NCBI RefSeq assembly: GCF_006716345.1
Contig: NZ_VFOX01000002.1
Span: 1,116,001 to 1,180,000, forward strand
DNA from: Microbacterium saperdae
GTDB taxonomy: Bacteria > Actinomycetota > Actinomycetes > Actinomycetales > Microbacteriaceae
DNA length: 64,000 bases
Direction of reading: 5' to 3'
Shown here: positions 17,599-27,004 of the stretch, piece after piece
Numbering within the stretch: the first letter of the stretch is position 1
How the letters are laid out: each line of letters begins with the position of its first letter
Made by a program: the position numbers and the translations under genes
The notes under the pieces: generated by a model
What the model saw: only the letters and a program-made list of their open reading frames with translations
Told to the model about the DNA's origin: nothing
Databases searched by the model: none

Positions 17599-17755
17599 TC
17601 GACGATCCTCCCGCGACCGGCGCCGGCGCCGTCGTCCCCGCGTGCACAACTTCGGAGTCGAGGGGCGACTCGCCGCATCCTCGCCCTGAACGACGGTGTG
17701 TCGCCCGCCACCCCCGAAGCTGTGCGCGGGGAGGGCTGAGCAGCGCAACCGCGCC

Positions 17756-18661
17756 TCAGATCCCCTCCGGCGAGATCACCAACCGCGTGCCCCACGGGTC
17801 GGCGAGATGCAGGCTGCGGCCGTCATCGGCGCCGTCGATGCCGTGACCGCGGACGCGTTCCGCCATCGCCTCGACATCCTCTCGGGTCGGCACCTGGATG
17901 CGCACGTCTCCGAGTCCGAGCGACGCGGCGCGCGGCCCGGCCCCGGCGCTCTGCCAGGTGTTCATCCCGATGTGGTGGTGGTAGCCGCCCGCGGAGACGA
18001 ACAGCGCGGACCCCAGATCGGCGGTGATGTCGAGACCGAGCACGTCGACGTAGAACCGCTTCGCGGTCGGGATGTCGCCCACCTGCAGGTGCACGTGACC
18101 GATCGCCGCGGTGTCGCCTGCGGTGGTCGCATCCTCGTCGAGCCACTGGTGCAGGAATGCGTTCGGGTCGAGCGGCAGGGAGTCCATCACCACCCCGCCG
18201 CCGGGGAGCAGCTGCCACTGATCGCGAGGGCGGTCGTGATAGAGCTCGAGGCCGTTGCCTTCGGGGTCGGTGAAGTAGAACGCCTCGCTGACGAGGTGAT
18301 CCGCAGAACCCGTGAAGGTCTGCGGTACCCGTTGCGCCATCTGGAACAGCGAGGATGCGAGCTGCTGCGGATCCTGGAACAGGATCGCCGTGTGATAGAG
18401 CCCGGCCGCCCGAGGGCTCGCGGTGGGGAGGTCCCGTTCCTGGCGCAGGGTCATGATCTTCTGCGTGCCGCGACCGAGCACCGCAGTGGCGCCCGACTGC
18501 TCGAGCACATCGAGCGTGACCGCATCGCGGTAGTAGGAGGTCATGGCGTCGAGGTCGCGCACGAGCAGCTCGACGGTGTCCATCCGGGTGCCGTCGGGCG
18601 CGGCTCCAGCGGTCGCGGTCGGTGCTGTGCGCCAGGCTCCTGCCGAGGGCGAAGGTGTCAT
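17756..18661 (-). CDS. Two-domain VOC (glyoxalase/extradiol dioxygenase-like) protein
   Basis: The 301-residue protein has two vicinal-oxygen-chelate domains, each with metal-ligand-type residues: YHTAILFQ and EGNGLELYHDRP in the first, IGHVHLQVGD in the second. It resembles catechol-2,3-dioxygenase-like CatE proteins of unknown substrate. The start ATG at 18661 overlaps the stop of the DoxX-type gene as ATGA, so the pair is translationally coupled. A MarR gene diverges from the operon, which fits a role in handling quinones or aromatic electrophiles; that is inference from similar gene clusters. Confidence 0.9.
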   Translation of the reverse strand: MTPSPSAGAWRTAPTATAGAAPDGTRMDTVELLVRDLDAMTSYYRDAVTLDVLEQSGATAVLGRGTQKIMTLRQERDLPTASPRAAGLYHTAILFQDPQQLASSLFQMAQRVPQTFTGSADHLVSEAFYFTDPEGNGLELYHDRPRDQWQLLPGGGVVMDSLPLDPNAFLHQWLDEDATTAGDTAAIGHVHLQVGDIPTAKRFYVDVLGLDITADLGSALFVSAGGYHHHIGMNTWQSAGAGPRAASLGLGDVRIQVPTREDVEAMAERVRGHGIDGADDGRSLHLADPWGTRLVISPEGI

Positions 18662-19029
18662 GCCCATGACACGAATCCGAGCCAGGCGGCGGCGATGGCG
18701 AGCACCAGCAGCACGACATTCACCACGAGCGTCTTGACCTCGCCTCGCACGACGTGGGTGACGATCGCGCCGAGCTGCACCAGGACCAATCCGACGGCCG
18801 CCAGCGGAGCCAGGATCGTGGCGATTCCGGTGAGCGGGGGCAGGATCAGGCCGAGCGCGCCGATCACCTCGAGGATTCCGATCGCCTTGACGGTCCACAG
18901 GGGGAAGTCGGGCGCCCAGGTCAGGCCGGAGTCGGCGAGCTTCGCCGGGGGCCGCGCGATCTTCATCGCGCCGGCGCCGAGGTAGGCGAGCGCGAGGAGC
19001 CCGGCGACGATCCAATATGCGATCAACAT
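18658..19029 (-). CDS. DoxX-family membrane protein
   Basis: This 123-residue protein has four transmembrane helices in the DoxX arrangement: MLIAYWIVAGLLALAYLGAG, KIARPPAKLADSG, a central AIGILEVIGALGLILPP and a final helix. ATG 19029 was chosen because AAGG lies 8 bp upstream; two in-frame ATGs further up (19056, 19083) would give a charged, unlikely N-terminus. It is first in an operon with the VOC gene and diverges from a MarR gene. DoxX proteins are linked to redox and thiol stress in actinobacteria. Confidence 0.9.
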   Translation of the reverse strand: MLIAYWIVAGLLALAYLGAGAMKIARPPAKLADSGLTWAPDFPLWTVKAIGILEVIGALGLILPPLTGIATILAPLAAVGLVLVQLGAIVTHVVRGEVKTLVVNVVLLVLAIAAAWLGFVSWA

Positions 19030-19067
19030 CGTGATGCCCTTCTGAGGTTCTGCCATCCGGATACGGA

Positions 19068-19095
19068 TTGGTTGTTGCTTCAACTAACGTACGCT
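19068..19095 (+). promoter_or_regulatory. MarR promoter with embedded palindrome
   Basis: TTGGTT (19068-19073) and TACGCT (19090-19095) are 16 bp apart, with the ATG at 19102 six bp after the -10. The spacer holds the palindrome GTTGCTTCAAC (19074-19084), a good candidate MarR operator that could also control the divergent DoxX-VOC operon. Confidence 0.55.
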
Positions 19096-19101
19096 GATCC
19101 C

Positions 19102-19587
19102 ATGGCATTCCAGGTTCCGAGGATGGATGATCGCGAATCACGTGCCTGGCTCGGTCTGGTGGCTGTGACGCAGCTGCTCCCCGCGGCGCTGGACTCGCAG
19201 CTGCAACGCGAGGCCCACCTGACGCACTTCGAGTTCATGGCGCTCACGGCGCTCCGCTTCGCACCGGAGAGCATTCTGCGCATGACCGCGCTCGCCGACG
19301 CCACCAACGCGACGCTCACGAGGCTCTCCCACGTCTGCACGCGACTGGAGAAGCGCGGGATCGTGGAGCGCACGCCCTCTCCCGACGACCGACGCGCGAC
19401 GGACATCCGGCTCACGACCGAAGGTCGGCGCATGCTGATCCGGGCGATGCCCGGGCACATCGAGACCGCGCGGCGCCTCGTGATCGATGCGCTCACCCCC
19501 GCGCAGCTGGACGCGCTGGCCCAGATCACCGGGACCATCACCGATCGGCTGTCGGGCGGTGAGGCGAGCCCGCCCCCGCACGACTGA
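19102..19587 (+). CDS. MarR-family regulator of the DoxX-VOC operon
   Basis: The 161-residue protein has a MarR winged helix: FEFMALTALRFAPESILRMT, ADATNATLTRLSHVCTRLEKRGIV and wing PSPDDRRATDIRLTTEG. A lone Cys in SHVCTRL sits in the recognition-helix region and might act as a redox switch, as in OhrR-like proteins, though it is not at the usual N-terminal position. The start at 19102 follows the leaderless pattern. It diverges from the DoxX-VOC operon with 72 bp between starts, so joint autorepression is likely. Confidence 0.9.
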   Translation: MAFQVPRMDDRESRAWLGLVAVTQLLPAALDSQLQREAHLTHFEFMALTALRFAPESILRMTALADATNATLTRLSHVCTRLEKRGIVERTPSPDDRRATDIRLTTEGRRMLIRAMPGHIETARRLVIDALTPAQLDALAQITGTITDRLSGGEASPPPHD

Positions 19588-19677
19588 ATCCGTCGGCGAC
19601 ACCGAATTCCTTCGGCATGCAACGTTCTCTCCTCTGCCGGCCATGTTCTTGATGAGCCACGATGGACGAGGAGCATC

Positions 19678-20313
19678 ATGAACGATCACGAACTCGATGA
19701 GCGGTTGCGCCGTGCCGATCCGGCCGTACCTGCCCCGGAGGCGCTCGACGCGACGATAGATCAGCTGGTCGCGCGTCCGCTCGCCGGACGTGCGCGCCGA
19801 CCCTGGCGTCCCGTCGTGGCAGTCGGCGGCGCCCTGGTGCTGGTCGGAACGCTCGCCGCGGCAACCGATATCGACGAGTTCCTGCTCTCGGTGCCACCGT
19901 TCTCCGGGCTCGAGTACGGGGCTGATTTCCGTCCCGCATCCGGTCTGCCCTACGTCCCCACGGAGGGCCAGGATCGCGGCGAGCAGTGCACGCTGTACGT
20001 CGACCTGGGAGGTCTCAGCGACGATCAGGTCGCGACGGTCGGCGACTTCTGGACAGCGGCCGACCCCGCTGCGTTCGCTGCCGCCGTTCACGAGCGGATG
20101 CAGAACCCTCGAGAGGAGGACATCGGCTCCCCCGAGGCGATCGAGTCCTGGGCGGTGGTCCAGCAGAGTCTCGCGGTCCTGGATCAGGTGGTTCCCGGCA
20201 TCTCGTGGGGAGCCGCCACTCCCGGTGACTCCTTCGAACCCGGCGATCCGCACCTGGTCTCCGTCACCCAGCTCTGCCGTGACGACCTCGACGGTCTCGA
20301 GCCCGGCGAATGA
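19678..20313 (+). CDS. Single-pass membrane protein, candidate anti-sigma partner
   Basis: The 211-residue protein has a short charged cytoplasmic N-terminus (MNDHELDERLRRADP), one transmembrane helix (about residues 43-62) and a roughly 145-residue outer domain with two cysteines (EQCTLY and QLCRDD) that could form a disulfide. AGGAG lies 5 bp before the ATG. It overlaps the following ECF sigma gene by ATGA. No ZAS-type anti-sigma motif is visible, but topology and coupling suggest it restrains the sigma factor. The order, membrane protein first and sigma second, is opposite to the common arrangement. Confidence 0.75.
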   Translation: MNDHELDERLRRADPAVPAPEALDATIDQLVARPLAGRARRPWRPVVAVGGALVLVGTLAAATDIDEFLLSVPPFSGLEYGADFRPASGLPYVPTEGQDRGEQCTLYVDLGGLSDDQVATVGDFWTAADPAAFAAAVHERMQNPREEDIGSPEAIESWAVVQQSLAVLDQVVPGISWGAATPGDSFEPGDPHLVSVTQLCRDDLDGLEPGE

Positions 20314-20825
20314 CGTCCAAGCTGCGCGCACCCGTGCCGAACATCACCGCCGACGCCGAACGGATCGAGTCCGTGGTCCGACGCGAAGCGCCGGCGCTGC
20401 TGGCGTACTTCGAACGTCGGAGCACTCCTCACGACGCTGCTGACCTGCTGGGTGAGACGTTGCTCATCGCCTGGAGACGGGTGTCGGCCGTGCCCGTCGA
20501 CGACCAGGAGGCTCGCATGTGGCTCTTCGGAGTCGCTCGTCGTGTGCTCATGACGAGTCGACGGAGCGGCGTGCGACGTCAGGCGCTGACCGATCGCCTG
20601 CGCGAAGAAGCGCTGACGCGACCGTCGGTGGCGGAGCCGCAGGACGATCAGCTGCGGGAGGCGCTCGCATCACTCGACCCCCTCGACGCGGAGATCATCC
20701 GCCTGCTGCACTGGGACGGATTCGGCCTCAGCGAGATCGCGCAGCACCTCGGCAAACCCGCGGGCACGATTCGCAGTCGCTACAGCCGCGCGCGGGCGGC
20801 GTTGCGTGCGGCGCTCGAGCGGTGA
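20310..20825 (+). CDS. ECF-type RNA polymerase sigma factor
   Basis: The 171-residue protein has sigma region 2 (AADLLGETLLIAWRRV and MWLFGVARRVLMTSRR) and region 4 (LDPLDAEIIRLLHWDGFGLS then LGKPAGTIRSRYSRARAALR). Region 3 is absent, as in ECF factors. Translation is coupled to the preceding membrane protein through ATGA. The promoter it recognises is not evident. It ends 14 bp before the stop of a convergent membrane protein gene. Confidence 0.92.
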   Translation: MTSKLRAPVPNITADAERIESVVRREAPALLAYFERRSTPHDAADLLGETLLIAWRRVSAVPVDDQEARMWLFGVARRVLMTSRRSGVRRQALTDRLREEALTRPSVAEPQDDQLREALASLDPLDAEIIRLLHWDGFGLSEIAQHLGKPAGTIRSRYSRARAALRAALER

Positions 20826-20839
20826 GAAGCAGTCCGAAC

Positions 20840-21346
20840 CTAGCCGTGCGCCAGCACCTGCAACCCGATCACGGCCAGCCCGAGCGCCGCTTCGGCGCCG
20901 AGCGCGATGAGTCGCTGGAACCAGGTCAGAGGAATGCGTCGCACCGCGACCCAGCCGATCACGATCAGGGAGGCGAGCAGCGCGATGGCGCTCGCGCGCA
21001 GGGCCGCCTCGGTGCTCCACACATCCAGTGCGGCGACCCCGAGGAAGATGAACGGCAGCGCCACGGTGCTGAGCGCGCCGAAGCTCGACCCGACAGCATG
21101 CCGCAGCTCGGCGCGGGTGAACAGGCGGCCGTGCACCACCAGGTGCGAGACGAGATCGGCGGTGAACACCGCGAGCAGCGTGCCCAGCACGGTGACGATC
21201 AGGGTCGTGGCGGACTGTCCGGCCGTCGCGTGGCCGTGGCTGGAGAGAGTGATCACGACCGCGAGGGCGGCGAAGGTGAGGTAGATCCGCTCCTTCAGGT
21301 GCGCAGCGCGCGCGGCTCGTTCGGCATCGTCGATCTCGTGAGCCAT
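20840..21346 (-). CDS. Four-helix membrane protein of unknown function
   Basis: This 168-residue protein has about four transmembrane helices. Its first segment ITLSSHGHATAG and the VSHLVVHGRLF stretch contain several histidines near helix ends. I do not recognise the family with confidence. It is transcribed alone, convergent with the sigma gene and upstream of the XRE regulator gene on the same strand. Metal binding by the histidines is possible but unproven. Confidence 0.7.
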   Translation of the reverse strand: MAHEIDDAERAARAAHLKERIYLTFAALAVVITLSSHGHATAGQSATTLIVTVLGTLLAVFTADLVSHLVVHGRLFTRAELRHAVGSSFGALSTVALPFIFLGVAALDVWSTEAALRASAIALLASLIVIGWVAVRRIPLTWFQRLIALGAEAALGLAVIGLQVLAHG

Positions 21347-21391
21347 GTCGGTCTCCGCTCTGTGGGGGCGGATCCAGCGTAATCGGGACGC

Positions 21392-22297
21392 TCAGTTCGC
21401 GGAGGCGTCCGCATCGAGCGCCGGCGAGCTGCCGCGACCACTCGCCTCCGGAGCCGACCACGACGTGAGAAGTGCCAGGGCTTCGGACGAGGTCGAGTCC
21501 GGGGCGGCGGTGTACGCGATGAAGCTGAGTCCCAGGTCGTTGCTGAGGCTCATCGCCTCGTACTGCAGGTCGAGGTCGCCCACGAGCGGATGACGGATGC
21601 GCTTGACCCCGGTGCGGTGTTCGCGCACGTCGTGCGAGGCCCAGAGGACGCGGAACTGCTCACTGCGCGTGGAGAGCTCGCCGACCAGGTCGCTCAGCGT
21701 GCGGTCGTAGGGGGAGCGGCCCGCTTCGGCGCGGAGGAGCGCGACCGTCTGCTGCGCGGCATCGTCCCAGTCGCGGTAGTACTGGGGCGCGCGGGAGTCG
21801 AGGAAGACGAACCGTCCGAAGTTCGCCGGCCGCTGCGGCTGAACGAACATCTCCGAGAAGACGGCCTGACCGAGACGGTTGATCGCGAGGATGTCGAGGC
21901 GGCCGTTCTGGACGAATGCGGGGACGGTCTGCATGGCATCCAGCAGCTGCTGCATGCCCGGACGGATCTGCGCGGTCGTGGTGCGCGGGCGCCGGCGGTT
22001 CGGGTGGGCACCCTGATTCGCGGCGCGCACGAGGTCGTGCAGATGCGTGCGCTCCGCGTCATCGAGCCGGAGAGCACGGCTGATGCCGTCGAGCACCGAC
22101 TCCGACACCCCGGTGGCGTTGCCGCGTTCGAGCCGGACGTAGTACTCCACGCTCATGCCCGCCAGCAGCGCGACCTCCTCACGGCGAAGGCCGGGGACGC
22201 GGCGCCGTCCGCCGAAGTCGGGGAGGTCGACGTCGTCGAGCGTGAGCCTGGCACGTCTGGTGGTCAGGAACTCGCGGATGTCGTTCCGGGTGTCCAT
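21392..22297 (-). CDS. XRE-family regulator with MmyB-like ligand domain
   Basis: The 301-residue protein has an N-terminal helix-turn-helix (RRVPGLRREEVALLAGMSVE then YYVRLERGN) and a C-terminal MmyB-type domain with VFSEMF, YYRDWDDAA and RFRVLWASHDVREH-like features, the latter as SEQFRVLWASHDVREH. The ATG at 22297 follows the leaderless pattern, with TACCGT ending 6 bp upstream. It diverges from an aldo/keto reductase gene (start 22433), which is its probable target; such XRE-reductase pairs are common in actinobacteria. Confidence 0.92.
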   Translation of the reverse strand: MDTRNDIREFLTTRRARLTLDDVDLPDFGGRRRVPGLRREEVALLAGMSVEYYVRLERGNATGVSESVLDGISRALRLDDAERTHLHDLVRAANQGAHPNRRRPRTTTAQIRPGMQQLLDAMQTVPAFVQNGRLDILAINRLGQAVFSEMFVQPQRPANFGRFVFLDSRAPQYYRDWDDAAQQTVALLRAEAGRSPYDRTLSDLVGELSTRSEQFRVLWASHDVREHRTGVKRIRHPLVGDLDLQYEAMSLSNDLGLSFIAYTAAPDSTSSEALALLTSWSAPEASGRGSSPALDADASAN

Positions 22298-22432
22298 GCC
22301 TCGACGGTACGCCAGGAGCCTCGGGTGCAGGGGGTCCCTGGCGTTAACCGGATAGGCGCGGTCTCCCGGGTGCTCGGAGACGCGCCGTCTACTGGAGGAC
22401 ACCACCCTCCATCGAACCAGGGAGTCATCCTC

Positions 22433-23410
<978 letters not shown>

Positions 23411-23415
23411 GCGCC

Positions 23416-23459
23416 CTCTGACGGTCGGCCGGGAGCCTGTTCCCGGCCAACCGTCAGAG
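23416..23459. terminator. Terminator hairpin after the aldo/keto reductase gene
   Basis: Arms 23416-23434 and 23441-23459 pair over 19 bp with one mismatch and a 6-nt loop. There is no U tract. It isolates the reductase gene from the riboswitch leader that starts about 25 bp later. Confidence 0.75.
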
Positions 23460-23485
23460 AGCACCCTCCGCGACCCCTTAGACTG

Positions 23486-23561
23486 GGGGAACCAAGGGGA
23501 GTACTCCGACACGGTGGGTTCGTCATTACGGATGCAATCGCATCCCGGTTCACCGGTTCCT
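23486..23561 (+). promoter_or_regulatory. yybP-ykoY-type manganese riboswitch before terC
   Basis: The leader contains the hallmark loop AAGGGGAGTA (23494-23503) and the second conserved stretch TCGTCATTACG followed by a hairpin (GGATGC/GCATCC, 23530-23545) and CCGG. P1 is GGAACC (23488-23493) with GGTTCC (23555-23560); P2 is CGGTG (23512-23516) with CACCG (23551-23555), sharing one base with P1. This layout matches the Mn-sensing yybP-ykoY aptamer, whose classic targets include TerC/Alx exporters, exactly the gene that follows. Confidence 0.9.
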
Positions 23562-23572
23562 GATCTCAGGAA
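23557..23572 (+). promoter_or_regulatory. Competing hairpin, expression platform of the riboswitch
   Basis: TTCCTGA (23557-23563) pairs with TCAGGAA (23566-23572). Its left arm uses the same bases as the 3' strand of P1, so aptamer P1 and this hairpin exclude each other. The hairpin hides an AGGA next to the first ATG of terC. Ligand binding would therefore favour translation, which is inference from the pairing. Confidence 0.55.
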
Positions 23573-24645
23573 TGGAGAAGACTTTGGCGCTGCTTTTTGC
23601 TACGCCGACTCTGGAGCTTCTCTTGGAAATCACGCCCCTCATCTGGATCATCACGATCGCCGTCACGATCGCGTTCTTCGTCTATGAGTTCTTCGCGCAT
23701 GTGCGCACGCCTCACGAGCCGACCATCGCCGAGTCCGCGCGGTGGTCGATCTTCTACATCAGCCTCGCGCTGCTGTTCGGCGTCGGCATCGGCGTCTTCT
23801 CGGGCTGGACGTTCGGCGGTGAGTACTTCGCCGGGTATCTGACCGAGAAGGCGCTGTCGATCGACAACCTCTTCGTGTTCCTGATCGTGATGACAGGCTT
23901 CGCGGTCCCGAAGATCTATCAGCAGAAGGTGCTGATGATCGGCATCGTGATCGCGCTGATCCTCCGCGGGATCTTCATCGCGGTCGGCGCGACCCTGATC
24001 GAGAACTTCTCGTGGATCTTCTACCTGTTCGGCGCGCTGCTGCTCGTGCTCGCCTACCGCCAGGCGTTCAGCAGCCACGAGAGCGACCCCGCCAACGGGC
24101 GGTTCATGACCTTCGTCCGCCGCCACCTGCCGGTGAGCGACGAGTACAACAAGGACCGCCTGACGGTCGTCAAGAACGGCAAGCGCTTCGTCACCCCGAT
24201 GCTCCTCACGATCATCGCGATCGGCTTCATCGACCTTGTGTTCGCGGTCGACTCGATCCCGGCGATCTACGGACTGACCGACGAGGCCTACATCGTGTTC
24301 ACCGCGAACGCCTTCGCGCTCATGGGTCTGCGCCAGCTGTACTTCCTGATCGGCGGTCTGCTGGAGCGCCTGGTATACCTCGCTCAGGGTCTCGCGGTCA
24401 TCCTCGCCTTCATCGGCGTCAAGCTGGTGTTCCACGCCCTGCATGTCAACGAGCTGCCGTTCGTCAACGGCGGCGAGCCGGTGCTCTGGGCGCCCGAGAT
24501 CCCGATCTGGTTCTCACTGCTCTTCATCGGCGCGACCATCGCGGTCGCCACGGTCGCGAGCCTCATGAAGACTCGTCGCGATCCCGCATCCGTCTCCTCC
24601 TCCACCGACACCATCGCCACACCGACCAACAAGGAGCACTCTTGA
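23572..24645 (+). CDS. TerC/Alx-family membrane protein, probable manganese exporter
   Basis: The protein has about eight to nine transmembrane helices and the TerC signatures LTEKALSIDNLFVFLIVM and FIDLVFAVDSIPAIYGLT, whose acidic residues are thought to bind the metal. It is up to 357 residues long. Three starts are possible: ATG 23572 with poor spacing, TTG 23584 with GGAG 6 bp upstream, and TTG 23623 also with GGAG 6 bp upstream. The Mn riboswitch just before it supports a manganese export role. A CNNM/CorC-like gene follows by 94 bp. The Ser/Thr-rich tail is not conserved in the family. Confidence 0.93.
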   Translation: MEKTLALLFATPTLELLLEITPLIWIITIAVTIAFFVYEFFAHVRTPHEPTIAESARWSIFYISLALLFGVGIGVFSGWTFGGEYFAGYLTEKALSIDNLFVFLIVMTGFAVPKIYQQKVLMIGIVIALILRGIFIAVGATLIENFSWIFYLFGALLLVLAYRQAFSSHESDPANGRFMTFVRRHLPVSDEYNKDRLTVVKNGKRFVTPMLLTIIAIGFIDLVFAVDSIPAIYGLTDEAYIVFTANAFALMGLRQLYFLIGGLLERLVYLAQGLAVILAFIGVKLVFHALHVNELPFVNGGEPVLWAPEIPIWFSLLFIGATIAVATVASLMKTRRDPASVSSSTDTIATPTNKEHS

Positions 24646-24739
24646 GCGCGCAGCGCTGTTCTGACTCTTCGGACTCTGACAGTACGAGCGTCCGGTTCAC
24701 GCCGGGCGCTCACCCCACGACAGACAGGGCTGCCCGCTG

Positions 24740-26011
24740 ATGGGCGACCTGCTCTGGAACATCGCTCTCGTCTTCGTGTTCGTGTTGATCGGCGGTGTCT
24801 TCGCTGCCACGGAGATGGCGCTCGTCACGCTGCGCGAGAGCCAGATCACCGCGATCGGCCAGCGCGGGCGCCGCGGCGCGAAAGTCGCGGCCCTCGCCCG
24901 CAACCCCAACACCTTCCTCTCGGCGGTGCAGATCGGTGTGACCGTGGCCGGCTTCGCGTCGGCCGCGTACGGCGCGACCTCGATCGCGCCGTCGGTGGCC
25001 CCGGTCTTCGAGTCGTGGGGGATGGCGGCTCCGCTCTCGCTCACCGTCGCGACACTGGTGCTCACACTGGTCATCGCGTACCTGTCGCTCGTGCTCGGCG
25101 AGCTCGTGCCGAAGCGTCTGGCGATCCAGCGCAACGCGCAGTTCGCGTATGCGGTTGCCCCTGCGCTGAACGGCTTCGCGACCGTGATGCGTCCGGTGAT
25201 CTGGCTGCTGTCGGTCTCGACCAACGCGCTCGTGCGCGTGCTGGGCGGCGATCCGCACAAGACCGCCGATGAGATGACCGACGAAGAGGTGCGCGAGATC
25301 GTCGCCAGCCACCAGGGGCTTCCGGAGGACGAGCGGCGGATCCTCGACGATGTGCTGTCCCTTCGCGGACGGCAGATCAGCGAGGTCATGCGTCCGCGTC
25401 CGGAGGTCGTCGCGCTCGACGAGACGTTCACCGTCGGCGAGGCGATCGCGCAGGCGCGAGAACTGCCGTTCTCGCGCTACCCCGTCTCGGACAAGTCGAT
25501 CGACGACATCACCGGGTTCGTGCATGTGCGGGACCTGTTCGAGGCCGTCGCCGAGGATCCGACCCAGGCGCTCTCGACACTCGTGCGCCCCATCCTCTAC
25601 ATCCCCTCGACGGCGCGGGTCCTGCCGACGCTCACCCGACTGCGGGCGGAGGGCCACCACATCGCCGTCGTCGTGGACGAGTACGGCGGCACCGACGGGC
25701 TCATCACGCTCGAGGACCTCGTGGAGGAGGTCGTCGGCGAGATCTTCGACGAGTACGACACGGCCGAGCTGGAGGTGCCGGGCGGTGCCATCGACGGACG
25801 CCTCAACCTGCAGGACTTCGAGGAGGCGACCGGCATCGAACTGCCGCGCGGATCCTCCGACACGATCGCCGGCTTCGTGACCGAGCAGCTCGGCCGCTTG
25901 GCCGTCGTCGGCGACACCGTCGAGGTCGAGGGGGCCACCATCCAGGTGGCCGAACTCGACCGGCGGCGCATCGCCCGAGTGCGGGTGACTCAGGCGGCCG
26001 ACCCCGCCTGA
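24740..26011 (+). CDS. CNNM/CorC (HlyC) family membrane protein with CBS domains
   Basis: The 423-residue protein has an N-terminal DUF21 membrane domain with about four helices (start [20 protein letters not shown], motif [20 protein letters not shown]), a pair of CBS domains (roughly 195-320, with [11 protein letters not shown] and [21 protein letters not shown]) and a C-terminal CorC/HlyC domain. The family is tied to Mg or other divalent-cation transport. Sitting downstream of a riboswitch-controlled TerC gene, it may share in divalent metal homeostasis. A small stem (24687-24695 with 24702-24710) lies in the gap between the two genes. Confidence 0.93.
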   Translation: MGDLLWNIALVFVFVLIGGVFAATEMALVTLRESQITAIGQRGRRGAKVAALARNPNTFLSAVQIGVTVAGFASAAYGATSIAPSVAPVFESWGMAAPLSLTVATLVLTLVIAYLSLVLGELVPKRLAIQRNAQFAYAVAPALNGFATVMRPVIWLLSVSTNALVRVLGGDPHKTADEMTDEEVREIVASHQGLPEDERRILDDVLSLRGRQISEVMRPRPEVVALDETFTVGEAIAQARELPFSRYPVSDKSIDDITGFVHVRDLFEAVAEDPTQALSTLVRPILYIPSTARVLPTLTRLRAEGHHIAVVVDEYGGTDGLITLEDLVEEVVGEIFDEYDTAELEVPGGAIDGRLNLQDFEEATGIELPRGSSDTIAGFVTEQLGRLAVVGDTVEVEGATIQVAELDRRRIARVRVTQAADPA

Positions 26012-26053
26012 GTCACCTCGGGTCGGTGTGTGCCGCGACCGTGCGCCGAGGCG

Positions 26054-26959
26054 TCAGGCCGCGTGAACGGCGCTCCCCAGGCCGCCCAGTCCCTCCGCGA
26101 GGATGCCGACGAGCAACCGGGCGTATCGCCCCTCGGGGTCGAGATCGGGATCGAACACGGTCACGGATGCGCCGATCGCGTTCGGCGCGAGGGCGCGGAG
26201 GAGCGCGGTAAGGTCGGCCGCCGAGAGACCGCCGGGGTCGGGGCTGTCGACGGCGGGCATCACGGTCGGGTCGAGCACGTCGACATCGACCTGAAGCCAG
26301 TACCTCGCGCCGGCGACCGCGGCGGACTCGGCCGCGACGAGGGCGGCACCGCGCGAGGCGACGTCCGCGGCCGGCGTCACGCGAGCCAGGATGCCACGCA
26401 CCTCTTCCTGCTCCTCGTCGTCGGCGCGGTGGCCGATGTGGGCGGTGCGGTCAGCGGAGAAGTACGGCCCCTGTCCGTCGATGTCCGCGACGGCGGGCCA
26501 GTGCCGTCCGACCGCCGCGGCGAGTGCTTCGCCGGCCACACTCGCGCACTCCTCGCTGTTGCCGGGGTGACGGAAGTCGGTGTGTCCGTCGATGTGCACG
26601 AGCCCGGTATCGCCATGGTGCACCGCCGAGAGCCCTGCGCCGAGGAGCACAGCGCAGTCGCCGCCGATCACCAACGGTGCGGTTCCGGCCTGGAGCGCGG
26701 CGGTGATCCGTGCGGAGAGTCGTCGGGAGTGGTCGATCATCGCCGTCTCGTTGCGGACGTGCCCGGCCGTCCTGGTGTCGTCATCGTCGACGTAGCGCCC
26801 CGGAAGGACGACGCCTCCGTCACGAGCACCGAGAGTGGCGAATCGGTGGAACAGCCCGGCCTCGCGCAGCGCCTCGGGTGCCTTCGCCGCGCCGGGGACG
26901 CTTCCGGGCTGCGGCGGGCGGAGCCCCAGGTTGCTGGGGGCGGAGAGCAGGGTGATCAT
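26054..26959 (-). CDS. Arginase/agmatinase-family hydrolase with altered metal site
   Basis: The 301-residue protein has the ureohydrolase fold. Metal ligand motifs are GGDCAVLLG (usually GGDHS), HIDGHTDF (usually DAHxD) and QVDVDVLDP (DxDxxDP). The first His ligand is thus Cys, while the other Asp and His ligands remain. That makes the substrate uncertain: arginine, agmatine, formiminoglutamate or a guanidino compound. Such enzymes need Mn2+, and the gene lies near a Mn-regulated transporter cluster. It follows an SDR gene on the same strand by 45 bp. Confidence 0.85.
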   Translation of the reverse strand: MITLLSAPSNLGLRPPQPGSVPGAAKAPEALREAGLFHRFATLGARDGGVVLPGRYVDDDDTRTAGHVRNETAMIDHSRRLSARITAALQAGTAPLVIGGDCAVLLGAGLSAVHHGDTGLVHIDGHTDFRHPGNSEECASVAGEALAAAVGRHWPAVADIDGQGPYFSADRTAHIGHRADDEEQEEVRGILARVTPAADVASRGAALVAAESAAVAGARYWLQVDVDVLDPTVMPAVDSPDPGGLSAADLTALLRALAPNAIGASVTVFDPDLDPEGRYARLLVGILAEGLGGLGSAVHAA

Positions 26960-27004
26960 GCGCTCAGTCTGGCGAGGGGGTCGGACGCCGCCGCCGCTGC
27001 GACT

